Shown here in pieces: positions 36,267 to 47,631 of a stretch of DNA of 64,000 bases. The DNA comes from Pyrrhosoma nymphula. Taxonomy: Eukaryota; Arthropoda; Insecta; Odonata; Coenagrionidae. Every line of letters begins with the position of its first letter. Within the stretch, counting starts at the first letter, position 1. The stretch spans positions 14,170,868 to 14,234,867 of the forward strand of contig OY754331.1 of assembly GCA_963573305.1 (NCBI GenBank). Direction: 5' to 3'. The translations under genes and the position numbers were made by a program. A model generated the notes under the pieces. It was not told where the DNA came from. It saw nothing but the letters and a program-made list of their open reading frames with translations, and searched no databases.

Positions 36267-39200
36267 TATATGTATAAAGTATGACTTGAGAGGACGGGAA
36301 AGTATCAAAACAGCTTGTTTAACGACAATTGTTTACGATTCAAACAAAGCTGTATCAAATCACACTGATACTCTTCGCAACACAAAGAGAAAATAATCTA
36401 AACCATGTTAAGTATCAAGAGCCATGCATTGATGCCTGATTGTGGAATAACCTTCTACCCTGGAGGTGGCTGGTGGAGTACCTACTTCGTTGACGAATTT
36501 TCTTCCCCTTAGTGTCTGCTCGTTCGATACAGAAGTCATTAGGTCCACGTGTGATCCTACTCATTATTTTAACGACCAGTGTTTTGTTATAACGTAAATG
36601 ATAAATTAAAAAGGTATAGACCGATTTTAATACTATATTTATCCCTTGAGATCGATATCGTCCTTTATTGGAACCTCTTGGTCAAAGCGTCCTAATGATT
36701 CCCTTGCAATGGCAATCGAAGCCATTAAATGTTTAAGGGAGCATGCTTATCAGGGTTTTTATTATTCCCTATTATTGTCGGGAATTTCATACTTATCTCA
36801 GAATCCATTTAAGTTTTCTCTTTATTGATATTTTCATTAATATTAATGTTTTGCGGTTCAAATTTTCTAGTACTATCGGTGGTTTTACGGACAAGAATTG
36901 TAGGGATAATTAAGGCTTACAACTTATTCCGATCGAATGTTTTGGGTCTGTTATATTCAGCATGGAAATGTTAGATTGACAAAACTCGAACAAGGTCAGC
37001 ATCCGACCTATTTTTGCCCAGGCTTACAGTTGGGATAACACGTTTGGCATAACCCAGAACGCATTTGTTTACTCGTATCCCTGTCGCCAAACGATGAAAC
37101 TGGGGTTTTCCTGCTGGCGTCAAGCATAACAACTGATTATCTTCCTCCGTGATAAACAAGCGTCTTCGTGATAACTCTCTAGCTAAGAAAGCAAGAATAG
37201 ACCCACAGCGGTCCGGGGATCTTTTGCGAAATTTTTGCATCCCATTTGTCTAAATTTATGTTGGCTTCCGCCAGTTTCCCTTGTTGTTTACTTGATTCCG
37301 TTAGATATGTGGAGAGAGGGGCATACCAAAGAGGAAACTTCAAGCAAAATAGAGATATAATTTTGTTTAAGTTTTCAGAAATAATCCCGCAATGCTTCTG
37401 GATAATGCATCAAAAGATTTCATCGCCAGTTAGAAGAATTCAGCCTTATTAAACTTCTACGTGACTAAATATTGACGAGAAAAATTAGGAAGCACAACAA
37501 ACAAAATTTCATGCAATATATTTATAATATTTCATGCAATCCCATATATTAACCAGGCACACTAAAGGAAAGATGAAGCGGAAGGAATAGGCAAATGGAG
37601 GATTGATGAAATTTGTAGACATTTTGAAAATATATTGTCACATATTGATCGGAACCTATGAAATAATTGTAGGTGACATGGAATGATCCCAATAGATAAA
37701 GTAATTGTAATTAAATCAAAGAAAGAAAGGTTCAAAAATTGAAATCCAGTAAAAGATACAAGCAGACAGAGTGAAGTTACACTCCCATTCAATATGGCAC
37801 CATTGAAATGTTAACTTGAATTCGGACTCCATTTTTATCCTTCTTCAAGTTTATTATTAACTATTATTAAACTTTACCGCACACTGCGAGATGCGTAGCA
37901 TAGTTTTTCTATTTTTTCAACTATACCACCGTATTCATAACAAAAGCTATTAATTGGGTATTTGGTTACTTTTATAGTAATTTCCATTAGGAAACTTTGT
38001 TCTAAATGTAGCCTAAGGCAAGATCATATCATGTCCTAGGGTCGGAGCAAAGATATGGGTGAAGGACGAGCTTATCAACGGTAATATACATATGATAGTA
38101 GAAGCAATTATTGACAAGCTACCGTAATCAAAACCTTCCGGTAAACTTTGCGGAGAAGTTGCCCTGTGGGTAGACCAAGGACGGGGTCTAATCCGGGTGA
38201 GACGTCCGAGCATGTCCACTTGAACTAATTTTCTTTTGAATGCCATTTTGTTTTATAATAACAGTATGAATAGCAATAAGCACATAAAAGCTATGAAAAA
38301 TTATGAACAAAGAACTTTTCACTTGGCCAGAATCATATTTTATTCCTCAACTTAACTCCAATATGTTCTGTAAGACCTTGACTTCGGTGATTTTCAGAGA
38401 AAATTGGAGGGGCTATGTTTGCCAAATGTGTTAAACTTTGAGCCCCCTTGTATTGTTGATGCGTTAGAACTGAAACTAATGACATTGTTCACCAAGCAAT
38501 GGATCATTGCCGAGCAAATTTTCAGCCTCTATTTAAAAAAAAGCACGTTTTGAATATTCGCCTGTTTTTTTCCCTAGCCCTCTGTGCGGCGGCGTGGCAG
38601 GCAAATTTATATCTCCAGATATTGATTTAAAAGGTGAAAGCTACATTTTATTCCAGAGGAGATACTTCAACAGTACCAATTACCAGTTTAATCGGTGTAT
38701 ATTTTCGAAATTCACCTGATTTTTGGCAAAATGTCAACATCTAATTGCATGAAGGCAGGATAGGACATCTTTTGATTTTTCTACAATTTGGAGTGTTTAA
38801 TTGATACTCCAGCGACTACTTTTCCACCCAAAGGCGCATAAAAGTTCGAAAAAAATTAAAATCGATCCACCCTAATGGACAGACACGCAACGCTGACTAA
38901 TGCCCATGTCAAAATTATTGACACTCATATCTGAACACTTGTACCTCCGTACTGAACCACAACATGGAAATAAAACATGTTCAGTTAAAAGTATTTTTTA
39001 TTTTTCTTTATGTCAGAGGAATACAAAAATATTGCATGCACTTTTAAGCATTGTTTAAGTCATAGGAGTTAATTAGAGAGCAGTTTTTGGGATCTGCGAT
39101 GAAAAGTAGGTACAACTTTGGAAAAATCTAATGTAAAGCTACTCATTATTAAACAGTTTTCTTTCCAAAATATGTCTATAAATGCACCGGCAGTAAACTT

Positions 39201-40719
39201 TATGAGTATTATCAACATAAAATTGAATAGTATGTTATTTTTTAAATAACTAATTCAGCGAAACCAAGACATTTCCGCCATGAGGAAATATTTTTCGCCT
39301 AGAGCAGAACGTTCACATAAAGTATTTCTTAATAGAAAAACCTGAATAGTTTATTGCACAGAGAATGTTTAAGTAACTTATTTTATCCAAGCAAACGTCA
39401 CAAAATATAAATTCTATTGATTTCAGTGCCTTCGGTTACATACAATAGATATTGTTGATCAGGTATCATCTGGTCTAAAAGAGTGCTGTCATCTATTATC
39501 ATCTACGTATCAATAAATGGGTAGTGGCCATGCAAATTTTCAAAGTCCGGACTAAAAAAGGCATTTTTTTTCATTATGTTCAGCTTTTTATATAAGCTCA
39601 CTGAGCACTGTTTGGCTTAGTACTTAATGAGTTTGTGCCATGGCGTAGGGAATATGATTCTACCATCACAAATGAAAACGACCCGCGGGTCAAAACGTGT
39701 GGTTTGGTTTCATCAACTTAATAGCAGCCTCTATTGACTTGATTGAGCCTGATTTCTGAATTACTTATGAACCTAATTCGTGAAAAATATGCATATTTTA
39801 TCGAAAATTTTAATATTTTTTAGGCATTACAAGTTTCATTCTTTCAATTGCATTACTTTGCATATACTGCGAGAGTTATAATTCTTCTTTCGATTTTAAT
39901 TGATTTAAAATTCATTAACAGTTCATTAAAACTATGAACCAAGTTCAACATTCCTTCAGTTCTTAATATCTTCACCCGCTCATATCTCTTTCCAATCAAT
40001 CGAAAACCTACTTTTATATCCTATCCCATTTTAATAACTTAAAAAAGCTCTTATATTAACCAAACCCGTGCATTTTCTTTCAGAAAGGGAACTAGCTGTA
40101 AGCATGTGGTGGTAAGATTTTCGAGTCCCGTTGATTTCTGCAGATGAAGTGAAGTATAAGAGCCGAACTAAAGATAGTTCTAGGGACGTCCACATCTCAG
40201 TTGGACATCTGGGAGTTCATTGATCCTATGGGAGTAGGTAGTCACTCAAAGAGACGGTGCAGCAGTTAATGCACCACTGAGAAAGTCGTCGCGGAACAGC
40301 TTCAATTTTTTTCTCGCGAAATACGATGGGCTGATAGTGCGTGACTTACCATTCCAACGCCCCCTTGAAATGATCCACATATTGCAACGAACGCATACTG
40401 TACGCTTTGAATATTTTTTCTTTTACTTTCTTGATACTAATCAGCTGATCCTCAAAATCATCATTCTTTAGCATTCGCAGCGCTAAGTATCGCGAAATGT
40501 TTTCTCCGCTGTTTGTCAGATGGCACTATTTGAGTAACCTCTCGTTGTTTTGTTTCTATGAGGTACCATTTTTCCTACTTTCGAGAATTTTAAAGCCATG
40601 GACGCCATGAAAGCATGAACAATTATTATCGGCTAACTGGACAATAAATATGCGCTGATGTTCAATTATATGAGAAAATAGCCACAAAGTATTATTGAAA
40701 TAGATCTCAAACATACTAT
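36267..40719. other. Long AT-rich stretch without recognised genes
   Basis: Small frames such as 36,971-37,240 (minus, 89 codons) and 38,013-38,246 (minus) have no motif I know. No transposon ends or RNA genes recognised. Confidence 0.4.
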
Positions 40720-40816
40720 CATTCATTCATTCAAGTATTCTGCAAGCTGATTTGTATGTTTTTGGACAGTCCCTAATCTGTATCCCAACCTCATAGACAT
40801 TGTCTCACTTTCCCTC

Positions 40817-40970
40817 CTAAGGGTGTGTCGACTGGACACCTTTTTCGCGAGATCTTCCTCTCGGGAACTATCTGAGAGTTGGGCTAACTCTCGGAGAGTT
40901 CTATCTCGCACCGTTTACATTGGCGAGTTACTCTCGAGAGAGAAAACTCTCATGGTGGACACCCAGCTTA
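40817..40970. mobile_element. Possible small MITE inside the RTE 3' end
   Basis: About 150 bp bounded by GGTGT...CGACTGGACACC on the left and GTGGACACCC on the right, with repeated AACTCTC and CTCTCGAGAG words, interrupts the RTE sequence. The coding-like sequence of the LINE appears to resume on the other side (40,723-40,815). The exact ends are unsure. Confidence 0.4.
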
Positions 40971-40972
40971 AG

Positions 40973-41588
40973 GATGTCCCGCCATTAGATCCCTCTTCAT
41001 ATCTTCTACCTCCTCTTATTCCGTCCAGAATTCCTATCCTCTTCCTTCCTCTTCATCGCTTCCCCAGTGTTCTCCCCTCTATCTTCAACATGCCCTTTCC
41101 TCTCAAAACCTCCTCCATCCATCTCTTCTGCCTTCTCCGAACCTCTGCCACAAGCTTCCTCTCCTCTCCAACCAAATCGAATACCTCTTCATTGGTCTTC
41201 CTCGCCACCCAGCTCACCCTCTCCATCCTTCACCAAACCCACATCTCAAACGCCTCAAGTCTGCGCACACCCTCCCATCGCAATGACCAAGTTTCTGACC
41301 CATATAGCGCCACGCTCTATATCAGAGTTTTCACCAGCCTCTTCTTTACGTCTCTTCTAAGACCCCCCTCATCAATTCCCTTCGCTTCGAAAATGCTAGC
41401 GCAATGCTGCATCTGATGTCCTTACCACTAAACCCATTCTCCTCCAAAATACTACCCAGATACGTAAACTGCTCGGCCTGCTCCATCTTCTGCCCTCCCA
41501 CCCTTATATTCAGCCCCGCCTTCTTACTTCTAGAAAACCTCATTGCTTTCCTTTCTTGTGATTGATCTTCATCCCGTACCTTTTGCAC
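40973..41588 (-). pseudogene. RTE reverse transcriptase, C-terminal part
   Basis: From 41,588 it continues the palm/thumb region (QFTYLGSILEENGFSGKDIR), then after frame changes the conserved RTE tail corresponding to ALYGSETW, LEAFEMWVW and the basic RKTNEE...EERKLVAEVRRRQKRWMEE region. Several frameshifts between 41,000 and 41,350. The plus-strand frames here are shadows. Confidence 0.82.
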
Positions 41589-42277
41589 TGCACCTCTAAT
41601 GCATTCACCATTGACTGTAACCTCTTGGCAGACTGACTAACCATTGCTTGATCATCTGCAAATCTCACCAATTTTATCAGCTCCCCTCCTACCTTTATTC
41701 CTACCTCCTCCTCCCCCCATGTCTCCCTTACCATTTCTTCTGAATACAAGTTAAACAGCAACGGCGATAGTGGGAACCCTTGCCGCACTCCCCGTCCTAT
41801 CGTGGCCCATCCCGATTCTCCATTGGCTACCCAAACCTGCGCCGTCTGGTTCATGCACAAATTCTGAATCAGGCGCCTGTCCCTCCAATCGACCCCTAAT
41901 TTCTTCAACACTCCCATTAATTTCGTCCATTCCACCCGATCAAATGCCTTCTCGAAATCTACGAAGCAGGCAAAAACATCCGGCCCATACTCTATGTTTC
42001 TTTCTACTAGCGTCTTCATCATCGCTATAGCGTCTCGCGTTCCCGTCCCTCTCCTAAACCCAAACTGGTCGTCACCCAGGTATTCATTTGCTTTCTTCTC
42101 TAGCCTTCTGTCTATAATTCTCAGAACTACTTTGGCCGTGAGGGATATTAAGCTTATTGTCCTATAGTCTTCGCACGTTTTTTCCTTACTCTTCTTTAGT
42201 GTAGGAATTAGTACAGTCTTCTCGAAGTCTTCCGGCCACACTCCATCCTCATTAATCCTACGAATACCTAAGCGCAA
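41540..42277 (-). pseudogene. RTE reverse transcriptase catalytic core
   Basis: 245 codons. Motifs in order: DYRTISLISLTAKV (about 37-50), DDQFGFRRGTGTRDAI (69-84), catalytic motif A CFVDFEKAFDRV (104-115), motif B GRGVRQGFPLSPLLFNLY (161-178) and motif C LVRFADDQAMV (203-213). All three catalytic aspartates remain, so this part looks functional by itself. Its frame differs from the pieces on either side, which is what kills the element. It would copy LINE RNA by target-primed reverse transcription in the nucleus. Confidence 0.9.
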
Positions 42278-42281
42278 AAAG

Positions 42282-42890
42282 TTATCCTCTTCCGTTCTTC
42301 CCCATGCTCTTTAAAAACTCTGCAGGTATTTCATCTATTCCCACCGCCTTATTCCTTTTCATGTCTCGTAGAGCTCTTTCGATTTCGCTATCTAGGATAC
42401 TTGGTCCGATGTTATCTGCGTCGATATCGTCTTCCCTTTCTATATCTAACCTATTGGGCCTTATTTCTTTACCATACAGCTCTTCAACATACTCCTTCCA
42501 CCTCTCCTGGATCTCTTTCAGTTCTACGATAACCTTTCCCGTGTTGTCTGTTTTCGTTGTAATTCCCCTTCCCTTATTACCACCCGTCAGTTCCTTTAAT
42601 TTCCTATATAATGCATCTGCTCTTCCCTCTTTTTGGTATTTCTCTAACGAGTCGATCTGTTCTCTCCACCATGCCTCTCTTGTATTCTTTGTTTCTCTTC
42701 TAAGCCTGTTATTTAACTCTCGGTATTTACTCTTACCTAGCTCTGAGTTTACGCTCTTCCATATCCTTCTCTCCTCCATCTCCCTTATCATCTTCTTCGT
42801 GATCCACGGTTTTCTAATTTTAGTTGCACTATGAATACGCCTACCGTTGCTTTCGCCGCATCTAAATTTCAATTTTTCAAACTTCCCCAT
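42282..42890 (-). pseudogene. RTE linker between endonuclease and reverse transcriptase
   Basis: 202 codons, lysine/arginine- and glutamate-rich, with the conserved LRDMKRNKAVGIDEIPAEFL just before the polymerase. It overlaps the endonuclease frame by 22 bases in another frame and ends at a stop 5 bases before the next piece, so both junctions are recent frameshifts rather than two genes. Confidence 0.88.
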
Positions 42891-43933
42891 TCATCTTCCA
42901 CTGATCTAACTCCATGTTCCTCACCCATTATCTCATCCACCTTCTCTCCATACTTCTTCTTCATTGCCCCAGTTAATGCCTCCGTATTCCACTTTCGTAC
43001 CCTCCTTCCCATTATTATCTTTTTCAGTTTTACCCAACATTTAATAACTAATAAGTTGTGGTCTAAATCTGCATCAGCTCCTGGGTAAGAATGCGAGTTT
43101 TTAACACTATTCCTGTATCTGCGACGAACCATTATATAATCTATCTGGAACCTATCTGTGTCTCCCGGCTTCTTCCAAGTGTACCTACGTCGAGGATGAT
43201 GTCTAAACCATGTATTTGTAATTACTAGGTTATTTCTGCGGCAAAACTCCACAGCTTTCTCGCCCCGGTCGTTTCTCCCTCCTAGCCCGTAATCGCCCAC
43301 CTCCCGCCCATCTCTTCCTTCGCCCACCACCGCGTTCCAATCCCCCATTACTACCAGGTGCTTACTTCCTGGTATCCTACCAATTATTTCCTCTAGCTGA
43401 TCGTACACCCCATCTACCTCCTCCTCTTTATGATTAGATGTAGGCATATAAACCTGGATTATAACTAAATTCGTTGGTTCTGCTTTTAGTTCCACGACTA
43501 TTATCCTATCACTCACCTGTTCTGCATACACTACTTTTCTACCGAGTTTCCTATTCATTACGAATGCAACCCCGCGCTGACTTTCATTCCCTCCACTATA
43601 AATTACTCTATAGTCGCCGCTCCAGTAATCCCCGTCATCCTTCCATCTTACTTCACCCAGGCCCATGATGTCTACACCCACCCTCTCCATTTCTTGCTTT
43701 ATATTCTCTAGCTTCCCCGCCCTCAGCATAGTCCTAACATTCCACGTGCCTATTCTGATAGTTTCGTTCCTCTTCTTTATCTTCTTTTCCTCTGCTGCTG
43801 CTACGTCTGAGCAAGGATTTCGTGTGATGACGACCGCAGGGGCCTTGCTCCCACCGCTGCCGGGCACGACGCCCGGCCCTCTGGGCCGAGTCCCGTAGTT
43901 GCCAGGATTCATTATCATTTGAGAACTGTCCAT
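42869..43933 (-). pseudogene. RTE apurinic-type endonuclease domain
   Basis: 354 codons. IGTWNVRTM (61-69), GLGEVRW (91-97, metal-binding glutamate), MGDWNAVVGE (196-205, catalytic Asp/Asn), YTWKKPGDTDRFQIDYIM (251-268) and the terminal DH (291-292, ADLDHNLLV) are all present, so the nicking domain is intact. It would cut the target DNA to start insertion. The N-terminal 50 residues are glycine/proline-rich and not conserved. The frame runs on to a stop just inside the next piece. Confidence 0.9.
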
Positions 43934-44216
43934 AATTTCAAGGTTTTTGTTTTAATTGAGATAGTATTCCGTGGCCTTACTCAATAGTGTTTTTTACGAG
44001 ACACCATCACTTCAGAGGCCGCCCCACTGGGGTCAGATGCATTTTGCAGCCGCCTCACTGAGGTACGGACGCTGCGCGGACTACCATTCGTCTGTCTCCT
44101 AACCTTCGACCTACAACTTGGCATGGGTGACCCTACCAGGAGCATTGCTCCCGCCACTGCTGCTCTAGGGGTCATCGGAGCACGTAAGCCCTTCCACCAC
44201 GACAAGTTTGTAGTCC
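43934..44216 (-). other. RTE 5' leader
   Basis: Starts on the minus strand with TTGTCGTGGTGGAAGGG and contains GCTCCGATGACCCCTAGAGC, a leader type recurrent in insect RTE elements as far as I recall. It probably contains the internal promoter. Its presence argues the element is 5' complete. Confidence 0.65.
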
Positions 44217-44533
44217 AAAAGAAGCGATACTATCATTAGCTTCCAGAAAAAAAGTTTATTTTCTTAAGAAGAAAAAAATAATAATGAAAAAGAGGTTGTG
44301 AAAAGAAATTACCTAGATATTTCAAAAATAATATGACATATATTTTTAACCGGCGTACTTCTTAAGAAAATGACGCCTTAAGTGTAAAACTTATGAGCTT
44401 TGAAACGTCAACCAGCGTCACACACCACTTTTCGCCAATGGAATATCACGTTGCGACACCGCTGAAACCCAACCGGAATTTATCGATGTGTCCAAGTCTC
44501 CAACAACAAAGTATTTACGGAACACGAACCAGC

Positions 44534-45218
44534 TAAAGGCCTTATCACACTAGCGTTCGTCGGAGCGGTTAGCGGGAGCGGTTGCGGTTAACTCGTCAGC
44601 CAATAGGAAGCCAACCCCGCTCACGCCAACCGCTGCCGGTTGGCGTGAGCGGGTACGGGTGCGAGAATAGCCGACCGTCTATTTTTCTGACCGAGAATCG
44701 CAACCGCAGCCAATCACGAACTCGGATTTGATCACGTGACTAAGTCATCTGCTGCCGTTGCGCGGGTATTTGTTTTATTTTTGCTTTGCTCGCAAGTATA
44801 GTTCATGAATGAAACAAAACATGGGGCCTGTTTCATGTATGAGTTTGATTAGCAACACACTATTTGTCTATATGCTAGAAGTTTATTTATTCTTTGCATT
44901 GTATTGTTGTCACGATCGGTACTAAAGCGTGTAATCTCTGACTCTGAATTAAATATTTAATTGGGATTAAATCAAGATAAGTCCATCCACATTAAGATAA
45001 ACTAATATAAAACGGCTGAAAAAGGACGAAGATTTGTTATCACTTGAAAAAAAAAATTTTTGGTGGGTGACCTCATTGAAATTCGGTCAATGCAGTGACG
45101 GCTAACCGACAACCGCATCGCTCAGTGTGATTTGAAGAACCGACACCCGAACCCACTACCACTCCCGCTAACCGCTCTCGCTAACCGCTCTGACGTACGC
45201 TAGTGTGATACGGCTTTA
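44534..45218. mobile_element. 685-bp MITE with TATCACACTAGCG ends
   Basis: The left end (44,534 onward: TAAAGGCC, then TATCACACTAGCG and GAGCGGTTAGCG) is mirrored at the right end (ending 45,218). About 50 bp of inverted similarity contains repeated AGCGGTTAGCG units. The interior has a strong hairpin (GCCAACCGCTGCCGGTTGGC) and AT-rich filler, no coding. The target duplication is unclear because the flanks themselves look inverted (CTAAA/TTTAA), so the superfamily is left open. Confidence 0.8.
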
Positions 45219-46224
45219 ATCACAGCTAAGGAGATATCTAACTCGAGCAATGTTTCAGTATCATAATTCCATTAATGAAACAAGTCTTTTCCCATGATAA
45301 TACATTTAGCAATAAATGCTTGCGGTGCACTATTACCACTGTCCTTTTTGAATATGCACGGATAATTACCATTAAAACAGTTTATCAACGGAAAAATGTC
45401 TTTTTCCCTCTCAAAATTCTCCACTGAGCCACAAAGAAATTGTGTGACGTTGCGGAATCCGAATTAAGCTATTATATGAAGGATGCACTCATCTTCTAAG
45501 GCTAACCTATAATTGGTACTAATAATTTTAAGTCCTAATTTTTAAGATATAATTATTGTAAATTAGCGAATGCTCTAGATACTGTTTGATGCGATATAAT
45601 TGTTAAAAATAAGAAAACCCTACAGCCTACGAAGAGTTAGAATCGGTAGAGGGTAAGGCTCGTTTTATAAGATGTATATATTTGTAAGATGTTCAGAGAT
45701 TTCCGTGATGATATGAATTCCATCGGACACGGAAGATACTTCTGGTGAGGAATGTCTTTCGTCATTTCATTTCTACCTATGATAGGCGAAAACGCTGGGC
45801 ACATTGAGGTGGAAATTGGGATGAATTGGTGAGCAAGCAGCAATGTACTGGAGAACTAACGAGGCTTTCAACGATTTAATACTTTTCTGTGCGACCAAGG
45901 TCCCAACAATACGCCCTATTGTATTTACACTATTTCCCAAAGTCATAGGTGCCAGCCAGTTGATCAATATGTGCCTGTTTACATTGCGCAATTATCTTAG
46001 ATACGAGAATTGGCGTCAAATAAACAAAAATTAACAAAACAGCAATGCTGAAGGAAGGGAGCCATATTGGTTAGGATAAACATTATTCGACGAGCAAGCA
46101 AAGGGAAACTAGGGACACGGTTACCAAAAATGAGCTACAGCGGGAGTTTGTGATCGGGAACATAGCGTGGAGGTGGTAAGGGAGAGATTAATACAGAAGA
46201 ATGGAGTAGTAGTATTTTTTTTAA
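45219..46224. other. Stretch without recognised genes
   Basis: Overlapping small frames at 45,637-46,034 on both strands. None recognised. Confidence 0.4.
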
Positions 46225-46397
46225 CGTGCTTCGACGGCTAAGGTCATTTCGCACATACTGTCTGCCACGCGCAGACAGGGGCAACAAGCACTCGGACGAA
46301 TCGGAGGATCACCCCTCCAAACTCGAGCCGAGCCCAACGATACTTAACTTCGGTGACTGATCGGGAACCGGTGTTTACATCGTGGTAGGCCGTTGCC
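46225..46397 (-). mobile_element. 5S rRNA-derived SINE, copy 1
   Basis: On the minus strand 46,397-46,281 follows a 5S rRNA from end to end: GGCAACGGCCTACCACG, CACCGAAGTTAAGTATCG (box A region) and GGCTCGAGTTTGGAGGGGTG (box C region, compare GGTTAGTACTTGGATGGGTG), closing with CTTGTTGCC. It then continues into a non-5S tail ending TTAGCCGTCGAAGCACG and a T/A-rich run. A second copy with the same tail at 60.15-60.37 kb shows this is a mobile family (SINE3-like) and not just a 5S pseudogene. Confidence 0.8.
46281..46397 (-). ncRNA. 5S rRNA-like head of the SINE
   Basis: 117 bp, near the 120-nt length of 5S rRNA, with internal promoter boxes A and C recognisable but mutated. It is probably transcribed, if at all, by RNA polymerase III as SINE RNA. 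It is too diverged to be a functional 5S gene. Confidence 0.7.
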
Positions 46398-46710
46398 CCA
46401 GAAGAATGGAGCCCCCGAGTTTATATCGGAGAAATAGAGTATACTGCGGGACTTGATAAGGGGAGGAATATCCCAGGCCAGATTTCACCCCATGATAATG
46501 GATTTGAAAGCAGCGGGGCAGACATGACGAGAAAAAGGAGGAAATCGTACCGGAAGTCGATGAGAGGCGGATCGTGGAGCGGCTGGAGTGATTGTGGGCC
46601 AGGAATTGGACAAGTGAAAGTTTAAGCACAGTTTAACGAAGTGATAAATAAAGTGCATAAAGAAAAGGGACTTCATCACCAACGAACTTATAACCTTTTT
46701 TAAACTGAAG

Positions 46711-46807
46711 ATATTCATGCCTGCCGCAAATACAGCGATGAAATATCATAGAAATGTAACGTTTTTCTACGTTATTTCATCGCTGTATTAGCTAAAGGCA
46801 TGAATAT
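46711..46807. repeat. Short hairpin repeat
   Basis: Arms ATATTCATGCCT (46,711) and AGGCATGAATAT (ending 46,807) with inner pairing AATACAGCGATGAAATA give a 97-bp imperfect hairpin. MITE-like. Confidence 0.75.
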
Positions 46808-46969
46808 ATTCATTCCTTTCTTAGCACGGTATAAGTGCTGGCATAGGATGCAACCGAATAGGTTGTGACTTCCTTGAAGTCAGTTGCTCCCCTGCGTTGC
46901 CATCTTAGATGGACTGCAAGAGCTTAGCATCCAGTTCCATTGTATCCTCCTCAATTGCCTTGGGAATTA

Positions 46970-47055
46970 GGAAACTTCATCAGCGTAGTGGTCTCCGATT
47001 GGCCTGACAAGGCAAAGGTCCGTGGTTTGATACCCGGTTCAGGCCGATTTTTTTT
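46970..47055 (+). mobile_element. tRNA-like SINE head
   Basis: GCGTAGTGGTCTCCG (46,983-46,997, A-box-like) and GTGGTTTGATACCC (about 47,021-47,035, B-box-like) are spaced as in tRNA-derived SINE heads, followed by a run of eight T. It differs from the 27-kb and 31-kb SINEs. It could instead be a tRNA pseudogene. Confidence 0.55.
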
Positions 47056-47631
47056 CCTATGGCAATGTCTATCTAAGAGTAACTGTTCCATGCTCCTAGT
47101 ATGAGTTTTCGTCAAAAGGTATGACCGCGGTACATCACATAAACAATTCCACGAAAGTGAATAGGATACACGCGCAACGACAGAGACTAGGAGGGGAGTA
47201 CGAGCACCTACTCTTATGTGTGCCCGATATAGTCGGATCACGTGGGGAGTGCTGGGAGTGAATCATAGGTGTGTGATACTACTAGTGCGAATAGTTGGCC
47301 GAAACGACCGAAAGCAAGGAACAACGGGGGAGGCGGAGAGAGGGGGAGACGGCAAGGGAGCGCTCCCCTCCCCCACCCTCCCCTCAAACCCTCCCTCCCC
47401 CCACCCGAGAATCAGGGCTGCCAACTCTCACTCTCAATCTCCCGGCAAGACGCCCGGATTTGGACAAGGATTTTTTCAAACATCCCACACCTCCTCCATT
47501 CGGACGGTTTCCTCCCTTTCTCAGTTGAAATAAAAATTAACAAATATGAGATACTCTTATCAAAATAATAACTTTCCGCTCTTTTAAATGTTTATTTAAA
47601 AGTTAAGTTAATGTCAAGCATGGTTACATAA
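47056..47631. other. Stretch with a purine/pyrimidine-asymmetric tract
   Basis: 47,325-47,405 goes from G/A-rich to C/T-rich within 80 bases. Overlapping plus-strand frames here are low-complexity and not believed. Confidence 0.4.

Larger units (their letters stand above)
40720..44216 (-). mobile_element. RTE-type LINE, nearly full length, inactivated
   Basis: Reading on the minus strand: a 5' leader from 44,216, an apurinic-type endonuclease, a reverse transcriptase with its C-terminal tail, and a short 3' end with ATGA-type repeats (ATTCATTCATTC on the plus strand at about 40,720). This single-protein layout, the TWNVRTM start and short tandem 3' tail are the hallmarks of the RTE clade (the group that gave the CFDP2-like sequences). 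The protein is split by at least three frameshifts, so the copy is dead but recently intact. A small palindromic insert interrupts its 3' end. Confidence 0.88.

Noticed and set aside
40823..41416. 197-codon plus-strand frame
   Set aside because: Antisense shadow of the RTE polymerase tail, whose conserved motifs are on the minus strand.
42304..42834. 176-codon plus-strand frame
   Set aside because: Antisense shadow of the RTE linker region.
46281..46397. Functional 5S rRNA gene
   Set aside because: Too many changes in conserved positions, and joined to a SINE tail shared with another locus.
47023..47033. Functional tRNA gene around the B-box-like segment
   Set aside because: Acceptor and anticodon stems cannot be assembled convincingly; SINE head is the better reading.
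46951..47241. 96-codon minus-strand frame
   Set aside because: Antisense through a tRNA-like SINE head; the type of false frame SINEs generate.
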